Shown: positions 25,255 through 34,399 of the stretch, piece after piece | Numbering within the stretch: position 1 is the first letter of the stretch | Layout of the letters: every line of letters starts with the position of its first letter | Assembly: GCF_000196135.1 (NCBI RefSeq) | Contig: NC_005090.1 | Location: 1,560,001 to 1,624,000 of the forward strand | Origin: Wolinella succinogenes DSM 1740 | GTDB taxonomy: Bacteria > Campylobacterota > Campylobacteria > Campylobacterales > Helicobacteraceae | DNA length: 64,000 bases | Reading direction: 5' to 3' | Program-made: the position numbers and the translations under genes | Notes under the pieces: generated by a model | Seen by the model: only the letters and a program-made list of their open reading frames with translations | What the model was told of the DNA's origin: nothing | Databases searched by the model: none

Positions 25255-25800
25255 TTATTTGATGATTTTTAGCATCTCCCTAAATCGGTCATCTCCTGCC
25301 CTCTGAAGCCACTCTAGAAGAATCGATTCGCTTGTGGTGAGCCAAATACCCTCTTGCTCCATCCTTCTTAAAGCGATCTCTTTGTCTCTTGGATTTCTCG
25401 AATCGATGCAGTCACTCACCACCACGACTTCATAACCCAAGGCTTTGGCGTCAATGGCGGTTTGCAAAACACAGACATGCGCCTCGATTCCTCCAAGAAC
25501 AAGCGTTCCCCTCCCCTGCGATTCCACTTCGCGGAGAATCGCCTCATCCGCCAAAGCACTAAAAGCGATCTTTTCAAAATAGGGCTTCTCGCTGCCAAGA
25601 AGGCTCCGTATCGCCTCTACACTCATCCCAAGCCCTTTGGTGTTTTGCTGGGTTAGAATCGTTGGAATCCCAAGGAGCTTCACCCCCAAAAGCCATCGAG
25701 TGGCTTGAATCAAAAGCGCCTCTTGATTAGCCATCGCTGGCATCAACCTCTCTTGATAATCCACCACCATCACCAAAGAATCTTCAGGTAAAATCCTCAT
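25255..25800 (-). CDS. isochorismatase-family cysteine hydrolase
   Basis: A 181-residue hydrolase with the catalytic triad of the family: Asp14 in VVDYQERL, Lys77 in EKIAFSA and Cys110 in GGIEAHVCVLQTA. The usual cis-peptide GIEAH precedes the nucleophile. Related enzymes act on isochorismate, nicotinamide or small amides; this one most resembles the YcaC-like group, whose substrates are uncertain. It faces ftsW with five bases between stops. The next upstream gene (M15 peptidase) is 70 bases away on the same strand. Confidence 0.85.
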   Translation of the reverse strand: MRILPEDSLVMVVDYQERLMPAMANQEALLIQATRWLLGVKLLGIPTILTQQNTKGLGMSVEAIRSLLGSEKPYFEKIAFSALADEAILREVESQGRGTLVLGGIEAHVCVLQTAIDAKALGYEVVVVSDCIDSRNPRDKEIALRRMEQEGIWLTTSESILLEWLQRAGDDRFREMLKIIK

Positions 25801-25870
25801 CCCTCCCTCCTTTTTCTCCTATTTTAGCACGCTCCACTCTATTCACAAAACCCACACAAGAGTATCCCCT

Positions 25871-26662
25871 CTAGTGCGAGTGGCAGAGAATCTCAGGGCG
25901 ATATTCAAAGTGCATCGTGTCATAGTGCCCCCACTTGCCACCCCAGATGAATCCCTCCCGCTCGAAAATCTCCACAATCTCTAAAGGGATGGTGTTCTCG
26001 TAGCGGACTTGACCTTTTTTCTCTCTATCCCAAAGCCAGTAGCGGCTCGCCTTGGGATCCAAATCCAGAGCGATTCCAAAACTATGCATACTCAAAATGG
26101 AGCTTCCCGCAATATGGCGCCAATAAAATCCTCCCGAAGGATGAAGTGCAATCGCTCTTAGAGACTCAGGGAGTTGCTCGATTTGACGAGAGATTCGCTC
26201 GATTCTTTGGTCGATTCCATTGATGGTAGTCACCTCCACGCTCACCCCTTTTTGGAGAGAGGGGAGCCATGGGACTCTTCTTAAAGAGCGTTTCACCTCT
26301 TTGGGTGTCGCTCCATAGATTCTTTTAAAGAACTCCATGGAGCGCAAACGACTCGAATCCTCTCCCATCCTCGGCACCTCAAATTCCCTTCCCTTGGGAT
26401 AGGGAAAAGCGAATTGATCTTCAAGATCAGCCGCTAAAAAAGCCTCTTCATAACTCTTTGTCTCTCCATCATCCCAAAGCATAGAGGAGCCCTCTTTGAA
26501 ATAGACACGATTCTCCTCTATTTTCTCAATCCAATCAGGATAGGAGCGAAGCAGGCAGGCCTGAGCGGGAGAGAGTGGCTCAAGCGCTCTTAGGGGGGAG
26601 AGAAGAGCCCCCAAAAGAATCACTCCGCCAAGCAGGGGGCGAAGAAGAGTGATCAAGGGCAT
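25871..26662 (-). CDS. exported M15-family D,D-peptidase (VanY/DacY-like)
   Basis: A 263-residue protein with a hydrophobic N-terminal signal (LLGGVILLGALLSPLRALE, about 10-28, cleavage likely after LRA). The C-terminal half is the M15 zinc peptidase fold: SMHSFGIALDLD supplies His193 and Asp200, and WGHYDTMHFEY supplies His251. Such enzymes trim peptide stems of peptidoglycan in the periplasm. The N-terminal 110 residues are unlike typical VanY. It follows cetA by two bases on the same strand, so it may be expressed with the energy taxis genes, though the roles are unrelated. Confidence 0.87.
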   Translation of the reverse strand: MPLITLLRPLLGGVILLGALLSPLRALEPLSPAQACLLRSYPDWIEKIEENRVYFKEGSSMLWDDGETKSYEEAFLAADLEDQFAFPYPKGREFEVPRMGEDSSRLRSMEFFKRIYGATPKEVKRSLRRVPWLPSLQKGVSVEVTTINGIDQRIERISRQIEQLPESLRAIALHPSGGFYWRHIAGSSILSMHSFGIALDLDPKASRYWLWDREKKGQVRYENTIPLEIVEIFEREGFIWGGKWGHYDTMHFEYRPEILCHSH

Positions 26663-26664
26663 TT

Positions 26665-28104
26665 TCAGGCGGCGGCTTTGATGTTGGCGTGTGCCTTTTG
26701 CAGAGTGGAATCAAGGAGTGCAAAGAGCTTCGCGCTCTCCTCTTCCATAATTTTGAGGTTGCTCACGATATATTCGGGCTTCTCTAGCGTGGTCTTCTCA
26801 TCAATGCACTTGATGGAAGCTTGAATCGTCTCATTGATTCTCTCTCGCGGAGAGTCGATGAGCTTAAAGCTATCAATCATCCCAAAGCGTCGCATCGCAT
26901 CGGGATCCTTAAGGCGCTCTGAGGTCGCCTCGCGCGTGAAGTCTTGGATCTTCTCGCCCTTGGTGAAGCTCATGTAGGTGTTGGCTTTATAGACGATGTG
27001 ATCAATCTTGGAGACGATCATGAAGATTTGATTCTCCATATCCTCAGAGGAGGCAGAGAGCCTTCTTGCCTCTTGCTCTAGCTTCTCAAAGAGCTCTTTA
27101 AAGGAGCTCACCTCTTCATGTGAATGTTTGGCCAAATCCGTGATCCTCTCCGAATCATCCTCAATCACATCAATATCCTGTTGCATCGTCTGAATCGAGA
27201 TTGAAATCTCCGTCGTCGCCTTGCGTGTTCGATCGGCCAGATTCCTCACCTCATCGGCCACCACCGCAAAACCTCGGCCATGCTCTCCCGCCCTCGCGGC
27301 TTCAATGGCAGCATTGAGGGCAAGCAGATTGGTCTGATCGGCAATATCCACAATAAGGCGAATCACCCCGCTAATATCTTTGGAGCGCTGAGCGAACTGC
27401 TTGATGGTATCGTTGCTGTTTTGGATCAACTCCATAAGCTCACTGATGTAGGCGGTGATTTTGACAATGTCCTCTTTGCTGCTTTGAGACTGCAAGGTGA
27501 TCTCGGTAATATCCTTGGACATCTCCGCCATCATGGCGATATTGGAACTAAGGTCATCTTGCATCGTCTTGAGACCTTTATTGAGGTTCTCAGAGCTTAA
27601 GTCAGAGAGCTGCTTGCTTAGGGCGTTGATGCGGTTGAAGTTCTCATTCTCCTCCATGGCATCCAGCGCCAGATTGATTCCTTCGATATTAACCACAAAT
27701 CCTCCCCTAAGCCCTTCAGGGAGTGCCTTACGGAAAAACTTCTTATCGCGGGCATACTCAACGGAGGTCTTGATCTCTCGCATGAACCCCTCAATCTGAT
27801 CCAAGAGATTATTGAGATTCCAGCAGAGCTCACGAAGCTCCGCCCCATCGTTGATGTGCGTGATTCTCCCTTCAAACTCCCCATGCTCCGAATCTTTGAC
27901 GATCCTAGCCACTGTGCTGATGGTGGTCTGGACTTTTTTGATGTTGACAAACATATACCACGCCAAAGCGAAGTTCGCTACGCTGATGATTCGCACATAG
28001 TCAAAGCCATAATGGATCACCTCCACTACAAGCGCCACCGTGAACGCCACGAGAGAGATGATGTTGGCGTATTGAATCTTAGAGAGAGAGGACATATTGT
28101 TCAT
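26665..28104 (-). CDS. cetA: methyl-accepting-type transducer, CetA-like energy taxis protein
   Basis: A 479-residue chemotaxis transducer. Two close membrane helices (about 13-31 and 38-53) leave only a few residues outside, so it has no ligand-binding periplasmic domain. A HAMP-like stretch follows, then the signalling hairpin [20 protein letters not shown] near 255-275 with [18 protein letters not shown]. The region after 370 ([13 protein letters not shown]) begins like a CZB zinc domain but lacks its Cys. In Campylobacter jejuni CetA is the membrane half and CetB the PAS/FAD half of a split Aer system; here the PAS gene overlaps cetA by 26 bases. Assignment to CetA rests on architecture and this pairing. 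Confidence 0.85.
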   Translation of the reverse strand: MNNMSSLSKIQYANIISLVAFTVALVVEVIHYGFDYVRIISVANFALAWYMFVNIKKVQTTISTVARIVKDSEHGEFEGRITHINDGAELRELCWNLNNLLDQIEGFMREIKTSVEYARDKKFFRKALPEGLRGGFVVNIEGINLALDAMEENENFNRINALSKQLSDLSSENLNKGLKTMQDDLSSNIAMMAEMSKDITEITLQSQSSKEDIVKITAYISELMELIQNSNDTIKQFAQRSKDISGVIRLIVDIADQTNLLALNAAIEAARAGEHGRGFAVVADEVRNLADRTRKATTEISISIQTMQQDIDVIEDDSERITDLAKHSHEEVSSFKELFEKLEQEARRLSASSEDMENQIFMIVSKIDHIVYKANTYMSFTKGEKIQDFTREATSERLKDPDAMRRFGMIDSFKLIDSPRERINETIQASIKCIDEKTTLEKPEYIVSNLKIMEEESAKLFALLDSTLQKAHANIKAAA

Positions 28105-28624
28105 AACTCATACCCTTGCTTTGAAGTATCTCTTGAAGTCGATTCATCCCCGATTCTATGCCACCTTGCTTCTCACACTCCAAAAGCTCAGCATAGAGAG
28201 CCTTAATCTGCTCAAGTGCCTGAGGACTGGGGGAGCGTCTCATGGAGTGGTATCCCACGATTTCACGCTTTCCATTGAATGAGGGGGTGATGTTGGCGAG
28301 CACCCAATAATAGCTTCCCTCTTTGCTGAGATTCTTGACATAGGCAAAAATCTCTCTCTTCTCTTTAAGAGAATCCCATAAAATCTTAAAGATAGTTCTG
28401 GGCATATCGGGGTGTCGGACGATATTGTGAGGCTTGCCAAGAAGCTCCTCTTCAGAGTAGCCGCTTAGACGAATGAATATCTCATTTCCATAGGTGATTC
28501 TCCCTTTGGTATCCGTCTTAGAGACGATAATGTCGCTCTTTTCAAAGTGCAACTCTCGCTCCAAAGGGAGGGGTCTGTTTCCCTGCATAATAGTGTGTGG
28601 CTCCATCAATCGTAGTTTGGTCAT
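28079..28624 (-). CDS. cetB: Aer-type PAS protein, CetB-like energy taxis sensor
   Basis: A 181-residue cytoplasmic protein with one PAS domain at about 25-130 of the Aer kind: [20 protein letters not shown], then [12 protein letters not shown], the FAD-binding hallmark of Aer sensors, then [14 protein letters not shown]. It should hold FAD and signal redox state to the CetA-like transducer encoded next, whose start overlaps its end by 26 bases. The ATG at 28624 lacks a ribosome site and lies about 17 bases from the -10 box; ATGs 7 and 13 codons in are alternatives. Confidence 0.86.
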   Translation of the reverse strand: MTKLRLMEPHTIMQGNRPLPLERELHFEKSDIIVSKTDTKGRITYGNEIFIRLSGYSEEELLGKPHNIVRHPDMPRTIFKILWDSLKEKREIFAYVKNLSKEGSYYWVLANITPSFNGKREIVGYHSMRRSPSPQALEQIKALYAELLECEKQGGIESGMNRLQEILQSKGMSYEQYVLSL

Positions 28625-28641
28625 CTTGTGGACAAACGAGG

Positions 28642-28647
28642 ATAATA
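28642..28647 (-). promoter_or_regulatory. -10 box for cetB-cetA
   Basis: Minus-strand TATTAT within TTATATTATC, about 17 bases before the first cetB ATG. The leader would be about 10 bases, which favours a slightly later start codon. Confidence 0.4.
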
Positions 28648-28699
28648 TAAGAAAATAACTTTATATTCCTTTACCTTTTGAGAGTGATTCCGAGGGCTC

Positions 28700-30058
28700 T
28701 TAGATATTCACACCCTTCCAAATGCCCCGCTTAAAAAGCGTCCAAAAGATCCAAGCCCGCCAAAACGTCTCAAGACTCAGTAGTGCATAAATCCATCCAA
28801 GAGGATAGCCTCTTGAAGCGATAAAGATCGCAGGAACAATCCGAATCCCCCAAATGGAGAGCGCATTGACCCAAAGTGTCACCTTGGTCGCTCCCGCTCC
28901 CCTTAGGGCTCCATCCAAAATAAAGACCATCGCCAAGGGTATCTGTGAAAATCCAATCATCCAAAGATAGAGGGCTCCTAAAGTGATCGTCTCGGCATCC
29001 TGACTAAAAAATCCTGTCAAAACTTCAGGAATAAAAATCATCCAAAGCCCAAGAATCCCCATGAAAATACCTCCAAGCCAAAGCGTCGCCCTCACGCAAG
29101 CCTCAGCCTCACTGGGATTCTTTGCGCCAAGATTCTGCCCCACAAGCGTCATGGCCGCCACCATAAAGCCAAAGCCCGGCATAAAAGCAAAACCCTCGAT
29201 TCTAACAGCGATCTGATAGCCCGCCAACTCAGGTGTTCCATAGCTTGCCACGAGCTTAGTGATCACCAAAATTGATACAATCGTGAGACAGCGCTCCGCC
29301 CCTGAAGGAAGTCCAACCTTCACCCCTCTCTTGATGTAATCCAAAGAGACCTTCCCGCTCCAAGCCACGCTCTTTTTACCTCGCCAAAAGAGGTAGGTTA
29401 GAATCAAAAGCTCCAAGATATTCACCACTAGCGTTGAAAATGCCGCGCCAGAGACTCCAAGCTCAGGGAAACCTGCTTTTCCAAAAATCAAAAGATAGTT
29501 CAAGAGGGCATTAAGGAGAGAGGAGAGAAGCTTGATTACAAAAGGGGTTTTTGTGTCTCCACTGGCTGAGAGAGCGCTTACCATGACGGTTTTAAGGACA
29601 AACACAGGGGCTACAAAGATTAAAATTGAAAGATATTCCAATCCCAATCTTTTGGCTTCACTAGAGGTGCCAATCAGATCAAAAAAGCCCTCGTATGAAA
29701 AAAAGGCTGCACCAAAAAGCGGCACCCCAACCCCCAAAGCCGCCAAAGCCATCGAGCTAAAGGCCTCATTGGCCGCCTTAAAATCTTTCGCCCCAAAAAA
29801 GCGAGAGACCATCGCATTGGTGCCGACAAAAAAGACAGTCGTCACCACATAGATAAGCATGAAGTAGTTGAGCCCCACCCCAACGGCCACGGTCGCCTCC
29901 GTGGAGATCATACCGACCATCAAAAGATCAATTGCAATGGAGAGGATATCCAAAAGAGAGTTGAGGCCCGCAGGAATCGCTATAGCAAGAATCGCCTCCG
30001 CTCGGTGGCGATTTTGCAAGCTTAATCGAGGAAGCGCTTGGTCAAACCGTCGTAACAC
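28700..30058 (-). CDS. MATE-family efflux transporter
   Basis: A 452-residue inner-membrane protein with about 12 membrane segments in two pseudo-repeats, typical of MATE exporters, which expel cationic drugs and metabolites in exchange for Na+ or H+. Characteristic stretches are IAIPAGLNSLLDILSIAIDL at about 27-46 and GVGLNYFMLIYVV, and in the second half PGFGFMVAAMTLVGQNLGA. The start overlaps the end of aguB by 37 bases, so it is read as the last gene of the leftward panD-aguB run. Substrate is unknown. Confidence 0.88.
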   Translation of the reverse strand: MLRRFDQALPRLSLQNRHRAEAILAIAIPAGLNSLLDILSIAIDLLMVGMISTEATVAVGVGLNYFMLIYVVTTVFFVGTNAMVSRFFGAKDFKAANEAFSSMALAALGVGVPLFGAAFFSYEGFFDLIGTSSEAKRLGLEYLSILIFVAPVFVLKTVMVSALSASGDTKTPFVIKLLSSLLNALLNYLLIFGKAGFPELGVSGAAFSTLVVNILELLILTYLFWRGKKSVAWSGKVSLDYIKRGVKVGLPSGAERCLTIVSILVITKLVASYGTPELAGYQIAVRIEGFAFMPGFGFMVAAMTLVGQNLGAKNPSEAEACVRATLWLGGIFMGILGLWMIFIPEVLTGFFSQDAETITLGALYLWMIGFSQIPLAMVFILDGALRGAGATKVTLWVNALSIWGIRIVPAIFIASRGYPLGWIYALLSLETFWRAWIFWTLFKRGIWKGVNI

Positions 30059-30894
30059 TCAATCCGTCGATCGCGCAAAAAAGGCCATATGCGGCGCACC
30101 TCTTCGGAGCGCTTCATATCCACATCCACCCAAATCACCTCTTCGCTCTCCATACTCCCAAGAGCTAGAGGTTCCCCCTGGGGACCAAAGGCAAAGCTGT
30201 GCCCCCAAAATCGAATCCCCTCCAGCACCCCCGAAGAATCCTTTTCAAAGCCCACTCGATTGACCGCCACCACAGGCAATCCATTGGCAACAGCGTGTCC
30301 GCGCTGGATAGCGATCCATGCCTCTTTTTGTCGCTCTTTCTCATCCAAATCATCCGCATCAAACCAGCCAATCGCCGTGGGATAGAGGAGAATATCGGCT
30401 CCTTTAAGCGCCATAAGTCGCGCCGCCTCAGGATACCACTGATCCCAACAGACGAGCACGCCAAGTTTTCCTAGCGAGCAGGAGATGGGCTCAAACCCCA
30501 AATCTCCAGGTGTGAAGTAGAACTTCTCATAAAAACCGGGATCATCGGGGATATGCATCTTGCGATAGCGACCCGCGATGCTTCCATCTTTCTCAAAAAC
30601 CACGGCGGTATTATGGTAGATTCCAGCGCTTCGGCGCTCAAAAAAGGAGCCCACTAACACCACGCCCCCCTCCTTGGCAATGGAGGAGAAGATTCTCACA
30701 TCTTCTTCGTAGAAAGAGGCGTAGTCAAAGAATCGCGTCTCTTCGCTTTGGCAAAAATATTCGCTCGTATGAAGCTCCTGCATCACCACTAGCTCAGCGC
30801 CCCCTTTGGAGGCCTCCAAGATAAGTTCGCGGCTTCTTTGGATGGTGGCCTCACGACTCCCATGAAAGGCTTGCTGGATGAGTGCTACTCTCAT
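30022..30894 (-). CDS. aguB: N-carbamoylputrescine amidase
   Basis: A carbon-nitrogen hydrolase of 290 residues that splits N-carbamoylputrescine to putrescine, CO2 and ammonia, the last step of the agmatine route to polyamines. The triad is Glu40 (VVMQELH), Lys112 (RKMHIPDD) and Cys149 (LVCWDQWYPEAA), and the long match to the AguB branch includes HIPDDPGFYEKFYFTPGD (about 114-131). Its ATG immediately abuts the stop codon of the small acidic protein gene. Agmatine deiminase, the partner enzyme, is not in this window. Helicobacter carries the same neighbourhood. Confidence 0.93.
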   Translation of the reverse strand: MRVALIQQAFHGSREATIQRSRELILEASKGGAELVVMQELHTSEYFCQSEETRFFDYASFYEEDVRIFSSIAKEGGVVLVGSFFERRSAGIYHNTAVVFEKDGSIAGRYRKMHIPDDPGFYEKFYFTPGDLGFEPISCSLGKLGVLVCWDQWYPEAARLMALKGADILLYPTAIGWFDADDLDEKERQKEAWIAIQRGHAVANGLPVVAVNRVGFEKDSSGVLEGIRFWGHSFAFGPQGEPLALGSMESEEVIWVDVDMKRSEEVRRIWPFLRDRRIECYDGLTKRFLD

Positions 30895-31062
30895 TTAATA
30901 GTCATCCCCTTCATATTCACGGGTTGGATCGCTATAGTCATCATCATCATAGTCATGGCGACCATAATCCTCGTCCTCGTCCTCCTCGTCATACTCCTCC
31001 TCTTCGCCCTGCTCCTCTTCATCATCGCCATAAGCCCAGAGCTTCTCCTCTTTAAGTTCCAT
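30895..31062 (-). CDS. small, highly acidic conserved protein
   Basis: A 55-residue protein that begins MELKEEKLWAYGDDEEEQ and is almost entirely Asp, Glu and Tyr after residue 12 (for example EEEEYDEEDEDEDYG). ATG 31062 has AAGGAG six bases before it, and the TAA at 30897-30895 touches the aguB ATG, so it is an operon member and not chance. The complementary strand is also open over this stretch, which is a low-complexity shadow. A short gene at the same place exists in Helicobacter. It is probably disordered; metal or cation binding or protein mimicry are guesses only. Confidence 0.75.
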   Translation of the reverse strand: MELKEEKLWAYGDDEEEQGEEEEYDEEDEDEDYGRHDYDDDDYSDPTREYEGDDY

Positions 31063-31064
31063 TT

Positions 31065-31715
31065 TCACTCCTTGACTAAGATTTTGCGTATCGCTTCACT
31101 GGCTAATTGTAACCCAAAAGAGCCCGTGACCGCACTAAAACTCCCCAGTCCTTTACACTGAGGCGGTTCGGGACTAAAAACCACCAAAAAATCATCCTCA
31201 AAGCCCTCTTTTTTGAGCGCCTCCCTAAACTTTCTGGCAAACTTATCTCCATAGCTCTTCCAGATCGAATCGACTTTAATGTGGAGAGGATTAAGCTTTT
31301 TGGCACTTCCTGTAGAGCTAAGGAGCTTGGTGTGCGCTCTCTTAGCGAGAGCCACCTTGGCAGGAATATCATCAATCGCATCCACCACCACATCAAACTC
31401 CTCTAAGCTAAAGCCCTCCAAAAAAGCCTCATCCACATTCGCAACGATAGGCGTGACCCCCTCATAGCGCCTCGCTAAAGCCTCCACCTTCTTCTCTCCG
31501 AGCGCTTCAGAGCCGATCTGCCGATTCTGATTGGTCACATCAAACTCATCACAGTCAATAATCGTGATCTCTCCAACGCCCGTTCGGTAGAGAGAATCAA
31601 GCACGAAGCTGCCCACGCCCCCCACGCCAAAAATCACCACTTTGGAGCGTTGTATCTTCTCAAAGCCCTCTCCAAAGAGCACTCTAGTGCGGGAGAATCG
31701 ATCCACTAAATCCAC
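31065..31715 (-). CDS. tcdA: tRNA threonylcarbamoyladenosine dehydratase (ThiF/E1-like)
   Basis: TcdA uses ATP to cyclise t6A in ANN-decoding tRNAs to ct6A. The 216-residue E1-like protein has the nucleotide site VVIFGVGGVGSFVLDSLYRT (about 26-45), the ATP/Mg region IIDCDEFDVTNQNRQI and a late Cys in PPQCKGLGSF. DRFSRTRVLFGEGFEKI at the N-terminus is the TcdA/CsdL signature that separates it from ThiF and MoeB. Older annotations call such genes moeB. It overlaps surE by 10 bases upstream and is followed by the acidic protein gene after two bases. Confidence 0.86.
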   Translation of the reverse strand: MDLVDRFSRTRVLFGEGFEKIQRSKVVIFGVGGVGSFVLDSLYRTGVGEITIIDCDEFDVTNQNRQIGSEALGEKKVEALARRYEGVTPIVANVDEAFLEGFSLEEFDVVVDAIDDIPAKVALAKRAHTKLLSSTGSAKKLNPLHIKVDSIWKSYGDKFARKFREALKKEGFEDDFLVVFSPEPPQCKGLGSFSAVTGSFGLQLASEAIRKILVKE

Positions 31716-32485
31716 GCTTCAAGCTCCTTAATATCCTCATAGCTGGTGAGATCAAGCTTAATGGGCGTGATGGAGACATACCCCTCAGTGGCCACTTTGA
31801 AGTCCGATTCTCTTGCATTATTGCGCTCATTCCAAGCTAGAGGGTGAAGTCCCAACCAGTAGTGCTCCTCGCCCCTTGGGTTTCGGTGCAGATGCGCATC
31901 ATTTCCATAGAGTCGATAGCCCATCTCGGTGACCTTGTAACCTTTAAACTCCTCAATTCCCACATAGGGAATATTGACATTGAGAAATTTTCGATCCCCC
32001 AAAGGAAATCCGCCCGAGAGAATCTTCAATGTAAGCTCGCGCACCACTTTTTTGGCTAGCGCAAAGTCAAAGCCAAAGGTGTTTTTATCGTGCAAAAGTT
32101 GCGAGAAGGCAACTGAGGGAATCCCATGGATCACCCCCTCCATCGCTCCACTAGCCGTGCCTGAGTAGGTGATATCCTCTCCCATATTGGAACCTAAATT
32201 GATTCCACTGATGATCAAATCAGGCTTGCTATGCTCCTCGTAAAGAGCGTTGAGCGCCAAATAGATGCAATCTGTCGGGGTTCCATCGCGTAGCTTATAA
32301 ACATCATCATCAAGCTTAATGAATCGCAAGGGGCTAGTGAGCGTGAGCCCATGCCCGCAGGCCGATTTTTCATTCGCAGGAGCCACCACGGTGAGGTGAG
32401 CCACATCACAAAGCGCCTCTTTAAGCGCTAGAAGTCCAGGGGAATCAAAGCCATCGTCATTGGTGATAAGAATCCGTTTAAGCAC
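31706..32485 (-). CDS. surE: 5'-nucleotidase SurE
   Basis: SurE is a metal-dependent nucleoside 5'/3'-monophosphatase. The 259-residue protein has the metal site ITNDDGFDSPG (Asp10, Asp11), the phosphate-binding VVAPANEKSACGHGLT (about 33-48) and the ISGINLGSNMGEDITYSGT metal/active region (about 93-111). It lies nine bases after ispA and its end overlaps tcdA by 10 bases, so all are in one transcript. Length is normal. Confidence 0.96.
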   Translation of the reverse strand: MLKRILITNDDGFDSPGLLALKEALCDVAHLTVVAPANEKSACGHGLTLTSPLRFIKLDDDVYKLRDGTPTDCIYLALNALYEEHSKPDLIISGINLGSNMGEDITYSGTASGAMEGVIHGIPSVAFSQLLHDKNTFGFDFALAKKVVRELTLKILSGGFPLGDRKFLNVNIPYVGIEEFKGYKVTEMGYRLYGNDAHLHRNPRGEEHYWLGLHPLAWNERNNARESDFKVATEGYVSITPIKLDLTSYEDIKELEAWI

Positions 32486-32494
32486 GCGTTTCCT

Positions 32495-33355
32495 TTATGA
32501 TTTAAACTGTTTTTCTAAAATCTCAAGCAGGGTCAAAGAGAGTGCTTCGGGGAAGAATCCAAGCAAGACGCGCACTTCCTCTTTGAGTCTAGCGTGCTCC
32601 ATCCTCGCTCCTTCCAAGCCCAAAAGATTGACATAGCTGTTTTTAGCTCCATCGTTTTGGGTGGTTTTGCCCGCCTCCTCTTCGCTCCATGTCGCATCGA
32701 TAATGTCATCTTGCACCTGAAAGAGAAGTCCAAGCTTCAGGCCAATCTCCTCTAATCGCGCCTGCTCCTCTTTAGAAAGCGCCGCGATGATCGCCCCCAT
32801 CTTAAGTGAAGCGGCGATGAGACGGCCTGTCTTGTGGAGGTGAATGAATCGGAGCTTTTCAATCTCAAGCTTTTGATGTTCAAAGTAGCAATCTAACGCC
32901 TGCCCTAGCACCATTCCTCCCGCTCCGCCTGCACTAGCGAGCTCTCGCACAAGCGCAACCTTGGTGTCGCTCCCCAAGGGGGCTTGGGCTAGAAGGTAAA
33001 AGGCGTGTGTGTTGAGTGCATCTCCAGCCAAAACCGCGCTCGCCTCATCATACTTGACATGAAGCGTGGGATGCCCCCGCCTAGTGGCAGCATTATCCAT
33101 CGCAGGAAGATCATCGTGGATGAGCGAATAGGTGTGGAGAATCTCTAGCGCTAAGGCGGGTGCATAAGCACTCTTCACAAGTAGCGGAGCTAATGCACTC
33201 ACCACCCCCAAAAGCAGTCTAGGGCGAAAGCGCTTCCCCCCATTTCTCACCATCTCCCAAAGATACTCATTGTAATGGGGGTGAAATCCCTCAAAAAGAG
33301 GCGCCTCTTCCTCCAAGAAGCGCTCAAAGCCCTCCATCACCGATTCTAAATTCAT
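32495..33355 (-). CDS. ispA: farnesyl/geranyl diphosphate synthase (short-chain prenyltransferase)
   Basis: IspA condenses IPP with DMAPP and GPP to give farnesyl diphosphate for undecaprenyl lipid and quinone side chains. The protein (286 residues from ATG 33355) has GGKRFRPRLLL near 39-49, the first Asp-rich motif DDLPAMD with the two-residue insertion of bacterial FPP synthases, and the second motif DDIID. An in-frame TTG two codons earlier (33361) is nearer to the GGAGGA ribosome site and could be the true start. It overlaps nothing but begins a few bases from the PDZ gene stop. Confidence 0.92.
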   Translation of the reverse strand: MNLESVMEGFERFLEEEAPLFEGFHPHYNEYLWEMVRNGGKRFRPRLLLGVVSALAPLLVKSAYAPALALEILHTYSLIHDDLPAMDNAATRRGHPTLHVKYDEASAVLAGDALNTHAFYLLAQAPLGSDTKVALVRELASAGGAGGMVLGQALDCYFEHQKLEIEKLRFIHLHKTGRLIAASLKMGAIIAALSKEEQARLEEIGLKLGLLFQVQDDIIDATWSEEEAGKTTQNDGAKNSYVNLLGLEGARMEHARLKEEVRVLLGFFPEALSLTLLEILEKQFKS

Positions 33356-33362
33356 CGCCAAA

Positions 33363-34388
33363 TCAATCCTCCGCGTTTTTGGGCTTTTTGTTCACTTTGA
33401 TGAAAAATTCAAACTCTCCTCGGCGAATGAGCCAGCTCATCTCTTCAGAGGCAAAGCGGCTCAAAAGCCTCAAGCCCTCCTCGCCTTGGGGCATATCAAT
33501 CCCATTGACGCGAAGAATCTGATCTCCCGCCTGAAGATTCTCTAGCCCCCTGCCCTGCATTTTGTGTGCGGCCTGCAAACTCCAATCTTGAGAAAATCGA
33601 AGCCCCACGCGCTCTAGCAGATGATCGGGCAGAAGCATCCCGCCAATCCTTGGATAGACTCGCGTCTCAAAGCTCACCACCTCACCCTCTCGCATCACAC
33701 TCACGCGAACCTCTCTGCCGGGAGCCAGCCCATAGATTTGATTCTCCAGCTCGCTCCGACTTCCTATCGCCCTCCCCTCAAGGCTTAGCACCCTATCCCC
33801 TAAACGAAAGAGGTTCTCCTCGATAAAAGGGTCAATAAGAGCGACCACGGGCTCTCTTCTATTTTTTTCGAATCGAATCAGAAGATCGCCATATTGCACG
33901 CGCTTTTGTTCTAGGAATCGCTTGATATAGGAGCTCTCGATGAATTCATTGCCCCCCACGCCTAACCCATAAATCTGATAGCAGATGCTGCTGATGATGG
34001 AGTTGGGGGGACTTTTTTGGCTGAAACGCGCATAAGCGAGCAGACCGCTCATCCGCTGAGTGATATTCCCCTCCATAAAGCCCTCTGGGGTGCCCGCGCC
34101 AAGAATATCCTCCATCGTCTCAGGGGTGATATCGCGGAGCTCCAAGGGGACCTTAGGCTTTTTTGCCTCCAAAAGATAGAGACCTACATAGGGGTCAGAT
34201 TTGAGGATTTTATAGCCCTTGGGCGGGGTTTTGGAGTAGTGAAGCAGACGTTTCTCATCAATCGCAAGTCCATAAGAATCGCCCACTTTCTCACTAGAGA
34301 GAGCGATTCTCTCACCGCATCTAGAAAAATCATAGCCAAAGAGTGCCATGCCGCTCCAAAGGAGCGCCATCCCAAGCCACCACCTCAT
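33363..34388 (-). CDS. exported PDZ-domain protein
   Basis: A 341-residue protein with an N-terminal signal (WWLGMALLWSGMALFGY, about 3-19) and a C-terminal PDZ domain recognisable at about 245-335 (LPDHLLERVGLRF, then LQAGDQILRVNGIDM). A second, weaker PDZ-like repeat is suggested at about 175-235 (FRLGDRVLSLEGRAI, then LENQIYGLAPGREV). There is no Ser protease triad, so it is probably a periplasmic scaffold or adaptor. The gene sits between ybaB and ispA in the panD run; similar proteins appear in Campylobacter and Helicobacter as hypothetical proteins. No function is proposed. Confidence 0.75.
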   Translation of the reverse strand: MRWWLGMALLWSGMALFGYDFSRCGERIALSSEKVGDSYGLAIDEKRLLHYSKTPPKGYKILKSDPYVGLYLLEAKKPKVPLELRDITPETMEDILGAGTPEGFMEGNITQRMSGLLAYARFSQKSPPNSIISSICYQIYGLGVGGNEFIESSYIKRFLEQKRVQYGDLLIRFEKNRREPVVALIDPFIEENLFRLGDRVLSLEGRAIGSRSELENQIYGLAPGREVRVSVMREGEVVSFETRVYPRIGGMLLPDHLLERVGLRFSQDWSLQAAHKMQGRGLENLQAGDQILRVNGIDMPQGEEGLRLLSRFASEEMSWLIRRGEFEFFIKVNKKPKNAED

Positions 34389-34399
34389 CTCTTTACTCC

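Noticed and set aside
30838-31161. Plus-strand frame of 107 codons that would encode a hydrophobic protein
   Set aside because: It is the complement of the acidic protein gene and the ends of aguB and tcdA; GAN-rich codons on one strand give Val/Leu/Ile-rich codons on the other. It has no ribosome site.
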